Source of the DNA: Allodiplogaster sudhausi
Taxonomy: Eukaryota; Nematoda; Chromadorea; Rhabditida; Diplogasteridae
Length of the DNA: 64,000 bases
Direction of reading: 5' to 3'
Assembly: GCA_945643635.1 (NCBI GenBank)
Contig: CALZFC010000029.1
Location: 3,759,501 to 3,823,500 of the forward strand
Part shown: one piece after another, positions 13,119 through 25,296 of the stretch
Numbering within the stretch: position 1 is the stretch's first letter
Layout of the letters: every line of letters starts with the position of its first letter
The notes under the pieces: generated by a model
What the model was told of the DNA's origin: nothing
The model's database searches: none
Seen by the model: only the letters and a program-made list of their open reading frames with translations
Translations under genes and position numbers: made by a program

Positions 13119-14459
13119 CAGTTCCGTGCAAAAAGATACGAACACCATGATATTTTACTTTATTTTCATTCATCGTTGACCAAACCTCATGAAATTTTCA
13201 GGGTTGTTTCAGTATGCCGTCATAATTATAGTAGCAGATTATTAGTTTCATTGATCCAATACAGGGCTATAAAAATCAATAATTCGAATTACCCAGTTTT
13301 GCCCATTTAGGCATGCAAGACAAAATGATTTATTTCTTGGATTTTTTTGGTAGTTTAATTTTGATAGATGGTAGATCTGCATTCTAGAACATCCCTGCGA
13401 TAACTTTTTGATCTAATTCTGATTTAATCCTATGCCGTTACATGTTCCCTACCTTCAGTTCGAGATTCATTCACTCGGAATCAAATGAAGAAAGTTCAGC
13501 GGGATAAATTCAATTATTTACCGCTATTTCTTGAGCGTTAATGATGTCCAAATATTCGTATGTAATTGCTAAGCTAATTTAAATGGTTAGCTGAACTGTG
13601 GAAATTAGTTGCAAACTATTTGTAAACAATTTGAACACCGCGGTCAACTTTGGCCCTCACCGCAGAAGTGCAAAAAGTGGTGTTGTGCAGGGGTCGGTGT
13701 TTGGAAAACGGCTTTGACTATCTATAATGATAGTGAATAGGCTTTTTCACGTTCAGAAGCCCTATTTCATCCCTGGCTTCAGGATTACACAAAGGGAGGA
13801 GTAAATCGTTTGAATCTACCCTGGCCTAGAGTAGTACCGTGCCCAACAAGGCTTGAAACTAAACCCAAAATGTTTTGATCCAGTCAAAATTCCCCTTAAT
13901 CGATGCAATGGAGTAAGTTGTGATTGATCTAGAACAGACAGTTGTCAATACACCGTACTACTCCATGCAAGGGTACATTCAAACGATCTACTGTTCCTTG
14001 TGGCCAGATCAAGCCAGGGATGCAATAGGGCTTCTGAACGTGAAAAAGCTTATTCACTATCATTATAGATAGTCAAAGCCGTTGTCCAAACACGGACCCC
14101 TGCACAACACCAATTTTAGCACTTCTGCGGTGCAGGCCAAAGTTAACCGCCGTGTTTAAAGTGTATATAAATAGTTAGTTTTTTTTAATTTTCGCAGCTC
14201 AATTAACCGTTTGAAATAGTTCAGTGATAAGCTGCGAATATATGGACATCATTATTACTAAATTTATGACAATAAATCATCAATTTTATCCCGCTGAACC
14301 TTATGTATCAAAGGCTGAGGGAATGAATCTCGAACTGAAGGCATATGATTAAATCACAATTAGGACAAAAAGTTATCGCAGAGAGGTTCTAGAATGCAGA
14401 TTAACCATTTTTCTGATAAAAGCTACCCTAATATCAAAGAAATAAATTATTTTGTACAG
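13119..14459. mobile_element. Long-arm foldback element, one end lost
   Basis: The element begins CAGTTCCGTGCAAAAAGATA, a Tc1/mariner-like terminus, and consists of two long complementary arms around about 13,900. It stops inside the second arm at TTTGTACAG (14459), where a MITE fragment begins. A complete copy in opposite orientation lies at 35260-36791. There is no transposase. Confidence 0.75.
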
Positions 14460-14790
14460 CCTAATATCTCATCTCGAGACGGCCTAATATCTCATCTCGA
14501 GACGTACTTCGAATGGATCCTGGAGGCATGGGATGCTCTCTCCAATGAACTGATTGCAAATTCAATCAAAATATGTGGTAAAATGGCTATTCCAATGATG
14601 ATTCCTATAAATTCGAGCTATGATTCTTCTTTTTTTGAGAAAAAAAAATGTTGTTATCAAACTTTTAGTGTCTCACATTGAAAAATAGAACCCCTCCCTC
14701 CAGTAGAACCCCTCCCTCTAATAGTGCCCCCCTCTCTCAATTGTATTGAAAAATAGAACCCCCGGGGGTACTAATAGAGAAAATACGGTA
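14460..14790. mobile_element. MITE, truncated copy
   Basis: This stretch matches the right two-thirds of the MITE at 12590-13036 and ends in the same inverted terminus, GAGAAAATACGGTA. A 21-22-bp piece beginning CCTAATATCTCATCTCGAGA is duplicated in tandem at its start. The left terminus is missing. Confidence 0.7.
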
Positions 14791-15789
14791 ACTTGTTTGT
14801 TAAGTTTTGTTTTAATAATGTCCTGTTACTTACAATGAGATCTTCTTACAAGTCCGCTACCGGATGGGGAATGCAGCAGAGATTCTGACTATGGTCGCGG
14901 CAGCCTTGGGCATCTGCACGAATGGCCTCCTGGCCTTCTTGACTCTTCAGCCGCTCGCAAGAATCAGCATCGGCAACTACCGCCTGCTGCTGCTCGCCTT
15001 TGCATGCTCCAACATTGTCTTCTCACTAAATCATGCACTCATTCGACCGGTTGGCACTTTCTTTCCTTAAAGTATCCAAAAACTCACCTTCTAGTTTTCG
15101 CGATTTTTTTCCAGAAATGGGCGAGAGTCTTCTCGCTTAATCATGCCGTTATAAGCCCAGTTAGTATGAATACAACACGCGGTCCTACATTGTGGCCTAC
15201 TGTAGGCCTAGAGACAGTCTGCACTCAAGCAATTCAGGTTGTCTACTTTACCCCAACCGGCTTTCTCTACTTCTCCGAGCTTGCGCCTCGCCTGCCCTAC
15301 TACGGCGACATGGTTGTGAGCGGCATTTTTGTCCTCATGTTCTACCAAACGTTCATTCTGCTCGCGCTTCACTACGTCTATCGCTGGAACGCGATCTGCC
15401 AGTAAGAGGAAAATTCTGTGGGTGTTTTTGTAGTTGAATCTAATTGTCGTTCTGCCAAATTTTTCCTCGACTAGTAATTATATTGAAAGATGATTGAAGT
15501 AAGTAAAAAAAAGTAATAAAAAAATGCCAAAAAAGGTTAAAATACCTTTCGGCGTTAAAAAAAAGTAAGTAATTCTTCACAGCCCTGCCTACCTGGGATG
15601 GATCAACAACTGGAAAGTATGGAAGGCGGCTCTGTTGCTCTTTATCCTTTCATTCTCTTACAATCTCTTGTTCGACGTCATTCTAACAAGCTGCGCGCCA
15701 ACGGAATATTCTGACAATGTGCTTTCATACGTGCTGCATATGGCTTTTGGCGTTCTTTTCGAAACCCTTGACTCACTCGTTAATTGATT

Positions 15790-15985
15790 ACCGTAGTTTC
15801 TCTATTAGTAGCCCACCCATTATTAGAACCCCCCCCCCACTTAAACAGTGATAGTGCTCCCTTGAAAATGCTTTTAAAATAGTACACCTCCCTCTATTAG
15901 AACCCCCTCCCCCTCTAATTGTGCCCCCTTCTCTTCGCAAGGGTACTGAAAATACTACCACCTAGAATAGTTAGTTTGAAAATAC
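15790..15985. mobile_element. Degenerate MITE in pseudogene intron 3
   Basis: ACCGTAGTTTCTCTATTAGT followed by CCCACC/AGAACCCCC blocks and ending near AAAATACAGTTA is a decayed member of the family at 12590-13036. Confidence 0.6.
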
Positions 15986-16469
15986 AGTTATACAATATGC
16001 TCACTTCTGATAGAGAGTCGCCTCCTCTCAATTCTACTTCAGCTCATCGCTAAACTGCCACTGCTCGAGCTGTACGACCTCGATCCAAAGCGACACTCCT
16101 ACTTTGCGCTCAACGTCTTTGTTAGTAGAGTCTCTTATGTACAAACATATATGAAAGTCATTATTTGTAGGGCTGATTTCAATGAAAAAAACAGCGCAAT
16201 GATAACCTTTTGATGCCAGCCAACTTATTCAGATGCCGGACGAGAATGGCAGAATTAAATTGCACATTCCACACGTGCTCGCAACATGTGGCTGATCGTC
16301 GCTATTGCTTGGTTTGTCAAGCATTAGAGTGCCTGTTCTTCGATGAGTCATCGTGAATGAGACATAATAATCAATTATATCTTCCATAATTTGAATGATT
16401 TAGACGAGATTCGCACACTGTCCTGTACATACAATATATTGCTAAATATATTATCTGTTGTGTCCTCTG

Positions 16470-18637
16470 CCAGAGGGGACGCTTCTCGAATGCGTTTATA
16501 GTCACAGCTGTGGTGATTCTGCTCGTCAATTCGATTTCCGGCCATTTCGAGTAAGCGTCCACCATCACCAGATAGTATTCTCCGTCGACTGGACCTGCAT
16601 AGTCCATGTGGACTCTCTGCCACGGTCTTTCCGTCTGAGACCATGGTTGAAGCGGCACTTTGATCGGGCACTTAGCCGCACTAGCACAACGATCACAATG
16701 TTTCACCGTCTTCTCGATATCGTCGTCAATCTTCGGCCAATAACAGATACTCCTTGCGAGTTCCTCCATTCGAACGATGCCCGCATGTCCATTGTGGAGT
16801 TCCTTCAAAACAGCAGTTCGCAGAGAATCAGGGATCACCACTCGTTCTCCAGAGAGTAGGCAACCATCAACTTTCGTCAGTGAATCTCGTCTGTTGTAGA
16901 ATTGGATTAGGTCTACAGGTACCTTCTTCATGTCCGGCCAACTGTTCAGTGTGAATTTCAACACTTTCTGTAACATCTTATTTTTGGCTGTCTCCTTCTT
17001 GACGTCGGCTGCTGTCAGCGGCAACGCCCTGATGCTACTTCTCAGCGACTCATTCAAGTCTTCATCGACTTGGATGCTTGCAATGACCACGTCCTCGTCT
17101 TCTGATGGACAATCTGCGATCAATCGAGACAGTGTATCATCATATGCGAAACTGTCAGTGCGGATATACTCGAGTGTGAAGTCGTATCCAATCAGCATCG
17201 TTGCCCACCGTTGCAACCTGTTTGCAGTGTACACTGGAATTCCCTTCTTGGAGCCGAAAATGGCAAGCAAGGGGCGATGGTCAGTTTGCAGAACTAACTT
17301 CCGGCCGTAGATATACCGATGAAACTTCTTCACTGCGTAGATCAGTGCCAATCCTTCCTTGTCAATCTGACCGTAATTCTTCTCAGCCGGCTTCAATGTT
17401 CGTGACGCATGAGCGATTGGCTCTAAGCTTCTTTTGGCAACTTTTTTTTTTTTAAATTTGGCAACCTGTGCATGAGCACGGCTCCGATTCCGTAATTGCA
17501 TGCATCGGCAGCGACCACCAACGGTTTCTTTGGGTCGTAGTGGATCAGTGACAATTTCGATCTCAGTGCAGTTCGAATCTGTTCGAATTTCTTCTGGCAT
17601 TCGTCTGTCCACTTCCACTTAGCATCCTTCTTCAGTAGCGCGTCCAAAGGTGCTCTCAAAATGTGCATTCCTTCGATGAACGGGGTGTAGTAATTCACCA
17701 TCCCGAGAAACGATTGGAGTGACTGGACATCCACTAGCTTCGGCATTAGTGCGATGGCTTCCACCTTCTTAGGATTCAGTCGTCTTCCGTGTTTGTCGAT
17801 GATGAATCCGAGATACTTGATCTCTTCTGCTCCGAACTTGCACTTCTCGAGTTTCAGTTTGAAACCGAATTCTTGGATTCGCGACAGGGTTCGCTCCAGA
17901 TTCACGTCGTGTTCCTCCTTCGTGCAACCCATCACAATGACGTCGTCCAAGTAAGAGACTACACCTGGCAGTCCTTCCAGCATCACGTCCATCACTTCTT
18001 GGAAGATTCCCGGAGCCGACTTTACTCCGAAAGGCAATCTCTGGTACTGGTAATGGCCTTTATGTGTGCTGATGCAGAGCTGCTCCTTTGCGCTCTCTTC
18101 CATCTCAATCTGGAGATACGCGTCTGCCAAGTCAATCTGGCTGAAGAATTTGCCGCCATTCAGGCTTGCGAAGATTGTTTCTGGATTTGGCAACGGATGA
18201 GTGTGTAACTCCAGTGCTTCGTTCAGACCAGTCGCGAAATCTGCGCACAGTCTGACGCTTCCGTTCGCCTTCGCCACTGCGAGAATCGGTGCTGCCTATC
18301 TGGCAGTGTCCACCTTCTTTATCACTCCAAGATTCTCCAACCGGTCCAGCTCAGTTTCCACCTTTGGAATGCTGGCAATTGGCACCGGTCTCTTATTCCG
18401 GAAAATCGGCTGGGCGCCTTCTTTCAGTTTCAGTGACGCCTTCATCTTCGTGCACTTTCCGAGTCCTTCTGAGCAGACATGAGGGAAGTTCTTTTCCACC
18501 CAGTCTTTGTACTCACTCGGTGTGTTGCATCCTTGGCTGATTTGGTTGATTGATTGTTCGACGTTCTCAGTTACCAACTTGAATCGCAACTTGTCGAAAA
18601 AGTCCAGTCCAAGGAGCATCAACGGATTATCAGTCAC
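16470..18637 (-). pseudogene. Retrotransposon pol: reverse transcriptase, RNase H, truncated integrase
   Basis: Reverse transcriptase motifs are in order: LGVIKK, ADFATG, FFSQIDLADAYLQI, YQRLPFGVKSAPGIFQ and the catalytic SYLDDVIV. An in-frame TAG at 18296 replaces what should be Trp before AAPI. Frame changes at the A-run 17444-17455, just inside RNase H (VVAADACNYGIGAVL). The next frame carries RNase H LQTDHRPLLAIF and the integrase zinc domain (HNGH...CDRC). Integrase then stops after its first catalytic Asp region (HMDYAG), where the deletion joins it to the LTR end. The missing part includes the second Asp and the Glu of the DDE triad. Confidence 0.88.
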
Positions 18638-19976
18638 GTAAACTGTTCCGTGTGCTGTCTGGTTTTCGTAGCAGATTTCCGTTTCGAAGCATCCAGTGAG
18701 ATTGACTGCTTGTCCACAGGCACTGACCGGCTTGCAATCTTGGTGAGCCTATCTGCTCCCAAGTGCTCTTCGAGATCAGCGTGATACTGGCGCCGGTATC
18801 TACTTGCATCGTAGTTTTCACTCCTCCAATCAGCAGATCTACCTTGATCGACTTGTTCTGCACCGTATTGACACAGATTGTGTTCAATCTTTCCGACTTC
18901 TTACTGTGCTTCTGTGAGAACTTGTTCTGCGTCTTCTTCGCTCTGCATACTTTGCTGATGTGACCGATTCTTCCACAAGTGTGACACTTTTCGTCCTTGA
19001 ATTTGCAGTTCTCCTGAGCGTGTCCTCTGCCGCAACGGAAGCAAGGTTTGTCTTCCTTAAACCTGCTGTACTTCTGAGCGTGTGTGCCGTCGCCACGAGA
19101 CTTCTCGCTGACTTTCTCAGTTCTCTGATTGGCGAACTTCTGATGCTTCGACACAAAGTGCACTGTGGTGCCTTTGCCTTGCGTCTGTACCACACTGCTT
19201 TCATTCTTCAAAACTGCGATTCGGTCGCATTCTTCTACCAACTCTTCCATGGTCACTGCCGCATTCTTCTTCAACTGAGATAGAAGATGAAATGCCGTGT
19301 CCGCATGGCGTGGTGTATCGATTGCTGCCATGAAGAACATCGTCTTCAGTTGGTCATTTTAGAGTTCCGCCATCTTGGCCTCTTCGACAGCCTTGTTCAC
19401 TTCTGCCGAAAGTACTCTGAAGTCATTGATCCGTGTTGTGCTCATTCTCAGATTCAAAAAGTACAGTCTCTTCTCGAAATCTGTCTTGTAATCACCGAAC
19501 AGCTTCTTCAACTTCTCGACTGTCTCTGCGAGAGTGAAATCTGATACCTTCTTAGGCGTGATTGAGTTGCGGTACTGAATGTCAACCTTGACACTGAGTT
19601 TTCTCATCAGCATGAGCACCTTCTGTACTTCAGAGATATGAGCAGCCTCCTTCTCGAAAAGGTCTTCGTACTTGTTGTACCAAGCATTGAAAGTGCAGCC
19701 GTCCTCTGGCTCGTATTCAAATACTTGAATTGTCCTTTCGAGTGCATCAATTGAGGGCCCTGCCCTTGCTGCATCACTTTGCCTCGGAGTGTTTCCATTC
19801 TCGGTCGTATTCATCCTCTCGAGTAGCATTTCAACTGTCTTCGCGTGTTGTTCAGCTGCCTTCGCATTCTGTTCAGCTGTCCTTGCATTTTGCTCTTGCA
19901 TCTCCTTCATCAAAGTTTGCTGAGCTTGCAGAGCTTGCAGGAATGCTTCTTGCATCTCAGTCATCTTTGTATTCAA
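18630..19976 (-). pseudogene. Retrotransposon gag with zinc knuckles and protease
   Basis: The frame starts at ATG 19976 with a Gln-rich coiled coil (residues about 5-55), then a capsid-like domain. A TAA at 19359-19361 interrupts it, but the same frame continues directly into the matrix/capsid end, two CCHC knuckles (CFRCGRGHAQENC and CHTCGRIGHISKVC), and an aspartic protease with VDTGAS. The frame is lost shortly after the protease active site, near 18720. The rest of the protease (GLDFF) resumes in the next frame. The in-frame stop could be a readthrough signal, but with the other lesions a nonsense mutation is more likely. Confidence 0.85.
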
Positions 19977-20446
19977 CGATGATTAGTATGCTGAACAGAA
20001 CGATTTCTGATTCGCTAATGTTTTGCTGAACAGAATGTATTCTGAACGCCGATGTTTTGCTGAACAGAACGTGTTCTGAACGCCAATGTTTTGCTGAACA
20101 GAATGTATTCTGAACGCTGATTGTCGAATCAGACAGCTTCCGAGTCTTCACTTCAATCGTCTTCAATCTCGTTGGTTCTTCTTGAATCGTGTTCAGCCCG
20201 TTGTCTTCCTTCGTAGATCACCAGAATACCAGAACAGCCGACGAAAAACGGGTGGGCATGAAAAGCCTCTTTTCTGGATGGGCTCAAAAGCCTCTTTTAA
20301 CTGGATGGGCTCAAGGCCTCTTTAAACTGGGAAATGGAAAGAAGCCGGCCGAAGATAGAAACAGACAAACGTGAACCACGAGAAACGAACGAACCGCAGG
20401 TCGGGAATCAGCCGCCGCACGAGTTCTTGAGATCCTGATCGCCAGT

Positions 20447-20802
20447 TGTTGTGTCCTCCGCCAGAGGGGACAAGAGATAGAATGTGGAGACGAGGGAAAA
20501 CAGCGAGAGGTTTATGTCGAAAGGAAAGAGTAAAGAGGAAGAGAGAGGCCGACCGGTTGGGAAACTCGCGGAAAGGGAAACTGCTAGGAAAAAGGAATGG
20601 AAGCTCAACTCGTCTGCTGTGACTGAAAAGACAAGATTAACATATCGCTAATATGATTGTTAAATAGCGTGAGTATATGAATGCTACATGACTCTACCAA
20701 AGGTCACATAGCAATAATAATAAATTACAATATTTATAGCTGGACTCGCAGAGTCCATTAAACACATATGTAAATATGTAAATATTTACTATCTACTTAA
20801 CA
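20447..20802 (-). repeat. 5' long terminal repeat, 356 bp
   Basis: Read on the minus strand it starts TGTTAAGTAG and ends GGACACAACA, so it has the TG...CA ends of an LTR. Its last 25 bases are matched, with one mismatch, by 16456-16480 at the other end of the element. The inner edge is followed by AC and then TGGCGATCAGGATC, the likely primer-binding site. TTATC at 20803-20807 repeats the sequence at 16451-16455. Confidence 0.85.
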
Positions 20803-21175
20803 TTATCGTTATTAAAATGCAAGTTTAATCACTCATTTCGACCGATTCTTATGCTAAGCCACGGGCGCCCTCATCGCCTTCTGTATCATTCGAATTCGAC
20901 ACGCTTTCAAGACGATCGAAATGTCGGACAAGACACGTGAGCTGCACAGACAGCTCTTCAAGGCGCTTCTCATTCAGGACTGTTTATATTTATAATATGC
21001 CTCTCACAATATGTATGTGTATGCCGGACCTTTTGCATACTCTAAAACCTAATCTAGGGATTAATTCTGCTTGGGAAGATTTTTGCTTTTTTTGATGAAG
21101 GCTTATTTAATCTGTCTGGGGACTTGATACTTGATCGATTAAGTCTGTCAATTGTAGACCCTCATCCCAGCACTC

Positions 21176-21912
<737 letters not shown>

Positions 21913-22354
21913 TACCTGCCGATGTCACTGATCTTTCTCTCACCGCTCACAGGTGCTGAAATGTCTTGAATAATGCAAATAATTATTCAGTGAACGGTCT
22001 ATTTCAGAGATGAAAAAAACAATACTAAAAAAAAGCTCAACCTAAAGTGACTCGTATTGTACAACGGCGGCTTGATTCTGCTGCGCATCACGGTCATCTT
22101 CCCGATCGCTGACCCGCTCATCGTCATCTGGTTCGTCAAGTGCCTGCGACAGCAAGTCAGTGCCCTAAAGTCGTAGGTGCATTCCCACGGATGTCGCATC
22201 GTTTGTCAAAGACCAGGGATATTTACGGCACGGTTTTCAGGTCGCAGAGATGTACATCTGCAAGAGAATAAGCTTGAAGAAGGCTGCTGAAGTCAGCCCC
22301 GCAATTCCCAACTCCTTCACAACAGCCGCACCCGATATTAGAGACATGAAATGA

Positions 22355-24346
22355 GTGATGCCATGAACTACCTGAATCCACGATGAAGAGAATGACAAAT
22401 AATCACTTCTATCCACACTTCTCCATAGCACTTCAATATGTATGTATATCCTATGAATTCCCGTCCTGTTTTTTTTCTGAATTCGATTTATTGTTCCAGC
22501 CACATTATATCATTCTAACCGATCCATTTTAGCAACTCGCATATATTCCAGAGACTACGTACAACATACCAATAAATTTCTGTATACAGGGTTTATTAAG
22601 AAATACCATTAATCTTCAACCACATCAAGGCAACGTAAGAAAACTAAGTTTTGGATAACTTCAGTTTAAAGAAAAAACAAATAACCAGGGAACATTGAGA
22701 TTCCCAAAGGAGGAAGATATTCACATATACATTTTTGCTAATGGTAAATGTAGTTGTACTTCTTTTTAAGCAGCAAATGTTCAGCAGATCTCGTCCTCCG
22801 TTAACAAAAGTTTCCTATTTATTTCTTTTCTCATTTTCAGCAGTTTAACGTCATTTAATAATGTTTTGCTGCACAGCTGAGTACTGCTTCCTGCTTGCCC
22901 TTCACGCAATGGCGCGCAGCGAAAAACTCGAGCAGTGGCCTTAGTTGGCACTCATTAGCCTTACTCATTTATATGGATAAAAGAGGCGCAGGTTTGTATT
23001 TTGGCCATCCTTTGAAAAACGGTATCGATTAGTTAATGGAGCAGTTCACTGAATAATTAACATATGGTTTTATGGGCGTGAATCTCTTCGCATCTGTCTA
23101 AGACATTCCAAAGTTTGAATAATTTTAGTACGCTTGTTACAAAGTTAATGGCTCGTCTAAAATTTTTTACTGTAGTTGTTAGCAACAATTCTATTTCACA
23201 TGCTCTCTAACCAACAGAAGTGCCAAATATTTGAGGACGCGCGCTCAAATAGGAGAGATTTTAGCAAGAAGGTCACGAATGAAAACGACGCGTTTGGATC
23301 CGTTGCCACCGGAAAGATACACACAGCGCAGAAAGTATAATACTTTGCCAGTCTGGCAGGAAAGTTCGTTTTGAAATACGCGGAAAACGCACTTTCAAAA
23401 CGACAGAAACGAACTTTCAGCCGGAAAGCGAACTTGCCGGCCATAAGTTCGTTCTATCCGCACTTTAGATTAATCGAATATTCTACCATTCGAATATTCG
23501 AATATTCGAATTCATGTACGTCAAGTGTGAGTGACTTGGATGCGGGTCACTCTCACCTTCTCTCTCTCTCTCTGTCTCTGTGCCTCTATCTCTCACTCTC
23601 TCTCCCTGTCTCTCTTTATGTCTGTTTGTCTCTCTTTCTTTCTGTCTCTCTATCTCTGTCTCTGTCTCTGTCTCTCTCGCTCTCTCTCTCACTCTCTGTC
23701 TGTCTCTCCGTCTCTCTTTCTCTTTGTCAGCCCATCTTTATCTCTGTCTATCTCTCTCTCCCTCTCTCTACAGCTCCCCTCCTCATCCTGTTCCCCTCTC
23801 TTTCTAGCGCTCTCTCTCCTCCCTCTCTCTTTCTCCCTCTCTACAACTCCCCTCCTCATCCATTTCCGCCTCCCTCTCTCTCGCTCTAATTTACTTCCCC
23901 ATCTTCTTTTCTCTTCCCTGAACATCTTCCGCTTAAGTTGTTGGCTGCTGTTCCGAGTTATGCAAGCATCGGGCTGTTACAAGAGTTTATTTGTAAAAAA
24001 AAAATTGAAAAGATGGGGTCAAATTTTACAAGCAAATAAATACTTTTAATACTAAAAGAATAACTCAACAACGAAAGGAGAAAGCGATAAGTGAATCTTT
24101 GGAAAAGAAGTCTATTGAAGGATCAAGGCAAAGCACTTCAAAAATCAGGCCTACAGTGCACGTAAATATCACACGTATGCAAGAGCAATTGACGAGGAGC
24201 TTAATTCAATAACTAGTTAAACATATTTTTTAGTTTATTTTAAATATTAATCTTTAAAAAAATGTTTCAATAATGTTAAGATTAAAGAACCGGAGGAACT
24301 AGAAGGTGTTCATGCCGTCCATAAATTGGGGGACTTGATGATGTTC
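22355..24346. other. Intergenic region, no gene seen
   Basis: The first 200 bp are receptor 3' flank, alignable with 30559-30740. The remainder is AT-rich without convincing exons. It contains a short palindromic GAATATTCGAATATTCGAA cluster at about 23476-23513 and a CT-rich tract. Confidence 0.45.
23557..23885. repeat. CT-rich low-complexity tract
   Basis: About 330 bp of imperfect (CT)n with CTGT and CCTCCC interruptions. Ser/Leu-rich and Arg/Glu-rich open frames on the two strands are artefacts of the repeat. Confidence 0.95.
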
Positions 24347-24954
24347 TTACTCTTCTTCTGCTGCTTCCTCTCGACCAGCCTTCTTGAAGTGGGTACGAAT
24401 GGAGGCTGCCGTCGCCGCCTCCATGGAGCTGACATTCAGAAAAATTAAGATAGATTAGGGTATATTAGCTAATACAATGGTTAAAAAAACATAAAAATGA
24501 GTGAGAGAGAGAGAGAGGGAGAGAGAGATGAGGTGGAAAGCGAGGTTGAGAGAGAGAGGTGAAAGAAATCTCAAACCCTCCTCTAAGAATTGCTCGATCA
24601 TCTGTAACCTTAGCGTTGAGCCTGTTGAAGACTCGAGGGACGACCGGGAGTACGGTAGGCCTGAACTCCTTGATGTCGTAGGCGAGCCCGCGAACTTCGT
24701 CAGCTCTCCGTCGTCCTCGTCGGCCGCAGCAGCCTCTCTCTCCTCTGGTGCCTTCTGGCAGAGGTGGGAGGTCGATTTGAATGCCGCTCTTGTCAGAGAA
24801 GACAGCCAGCTTCTTGTTCTCCATTTCCAAGTCGAAGCCAGAGAACAGCGAGTACAGCGACAGCACGGCACCGACCGGCCGCGTCTCCTTCAACGCCGTC
24901 CACGCCGCGTCCACGATGTCGGCCAGCCAAGGCTGATCCTTGCCGTAGAGAATC
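24347..24954 (-). CDS. Two exons, part acyl-CoA-synthetase-like; chimeric or unrecognised gene
   Basis: Exon 24609-24954 (346 bp) has an acceptor (GTTCAG) and a donor (AAG|GTTACA). Its 3' end encodes VRGLAYDIKEFRPTVLPVVP and then RVFNRLNAK, close to a conserved stretch of long-chain acyl-CoA synthetases. The 5' part (YGKDQPWLADIVDAAW..., then DLEMENKKLAVFSDKSGIQI) is not recognised. An Arg-rich joining segment in this frame reads as an acidic stretch (EEREAAAADEDDGELTKF) in another frame, so the frame may shift or an unseen intron may exist. A further exon, 24347-24428, gives MEAATAASIRTHFKKAGREE plus an acidic end and stop. GC content is far above the surroundings, which supports coding ancestry. 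It could be a chimeric fragment or a pseudogene. No adenylate-binding motif is present, so it is not a complete enzyme. Confidence 0.4.
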
Positions 24955-25296
24955 CTGAACTCAGTACATTCATTGTTTATTGTTATGAAACAAGGAAAAG
25001 AACACCCACAGTATCCAATAGTTAGAACATTCACACGCAGTAAAAAAGTATTAAGAAACTACACATATTTTTGTTTATTTACGAAATATTGGGATATGAA
25101 TTGATATAATTTAAAGCACTTTTAATTTAGTATATCAGAATAAGTAGGAATAGAATAGAATAATAATTCTCGAAAAAACTAAACAAGGCTTACCGCCTTC
25201 TATCACGACTGTAGATGAATAGATTTAGGTTCAGCGGAAACAAAGCAACACAATCAGAGCTATGAAAGTCAATCAATAACCCGTAAACTGACAAGT

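Larger units (their letters stand above)
16456..20802 (-). mobile_element. Ty3/gypsy-type LTR retrotransposon, defective
   Basis: A 4.35-kb element lies antisense to the receptor pseudogene. A 5-bp target duplication, TTATC, flanks it at 16451-16455 and 20803-20807. The 5' LTR is complete (20447-20802). The 3' LTR is reduced to its last 25 bp (16456-16480), fused to the middle of integrase by a deletion. A primer-binding site starting TGG lies 2 nt inside the 5' LTR. The order gag, zinc knuckles, protease, reverse transcriptase, RNase H, integrase is that of Ty3/gypsy elements. It carries an in-frame stop in gag, frameshifts in protease and after reverse transcriptase, and a stop at the start of reverse transcriptase. 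It cannot be autonomous. Confidence 0.93.

Noticed and set aside
15004..15405. 133-codon open frame over receptor exons 1-2
   Set aside because: It reads through intron 1 of the pseudogene. The exon borders shared with four paralogs show the real structure.
16458..18208. Plus-strand open frames of 66-139 codons
   Set aside because: They are antisense shadows of the retrotransposon pol gene.
21999..22199. Minus-strand frame with RALTCCRRHLTNQMTMSG, also at 30129-30437
   Set aside because: It is the antisense of receptor exon 8 and recurs only because that exon is duplicated.
24501..25025. 174-codon plus-strand frame
   Set aside because: Antisense to the GC-rich exon that has splice sites and an acyl-CoA-synthetase motif on the minus strand.
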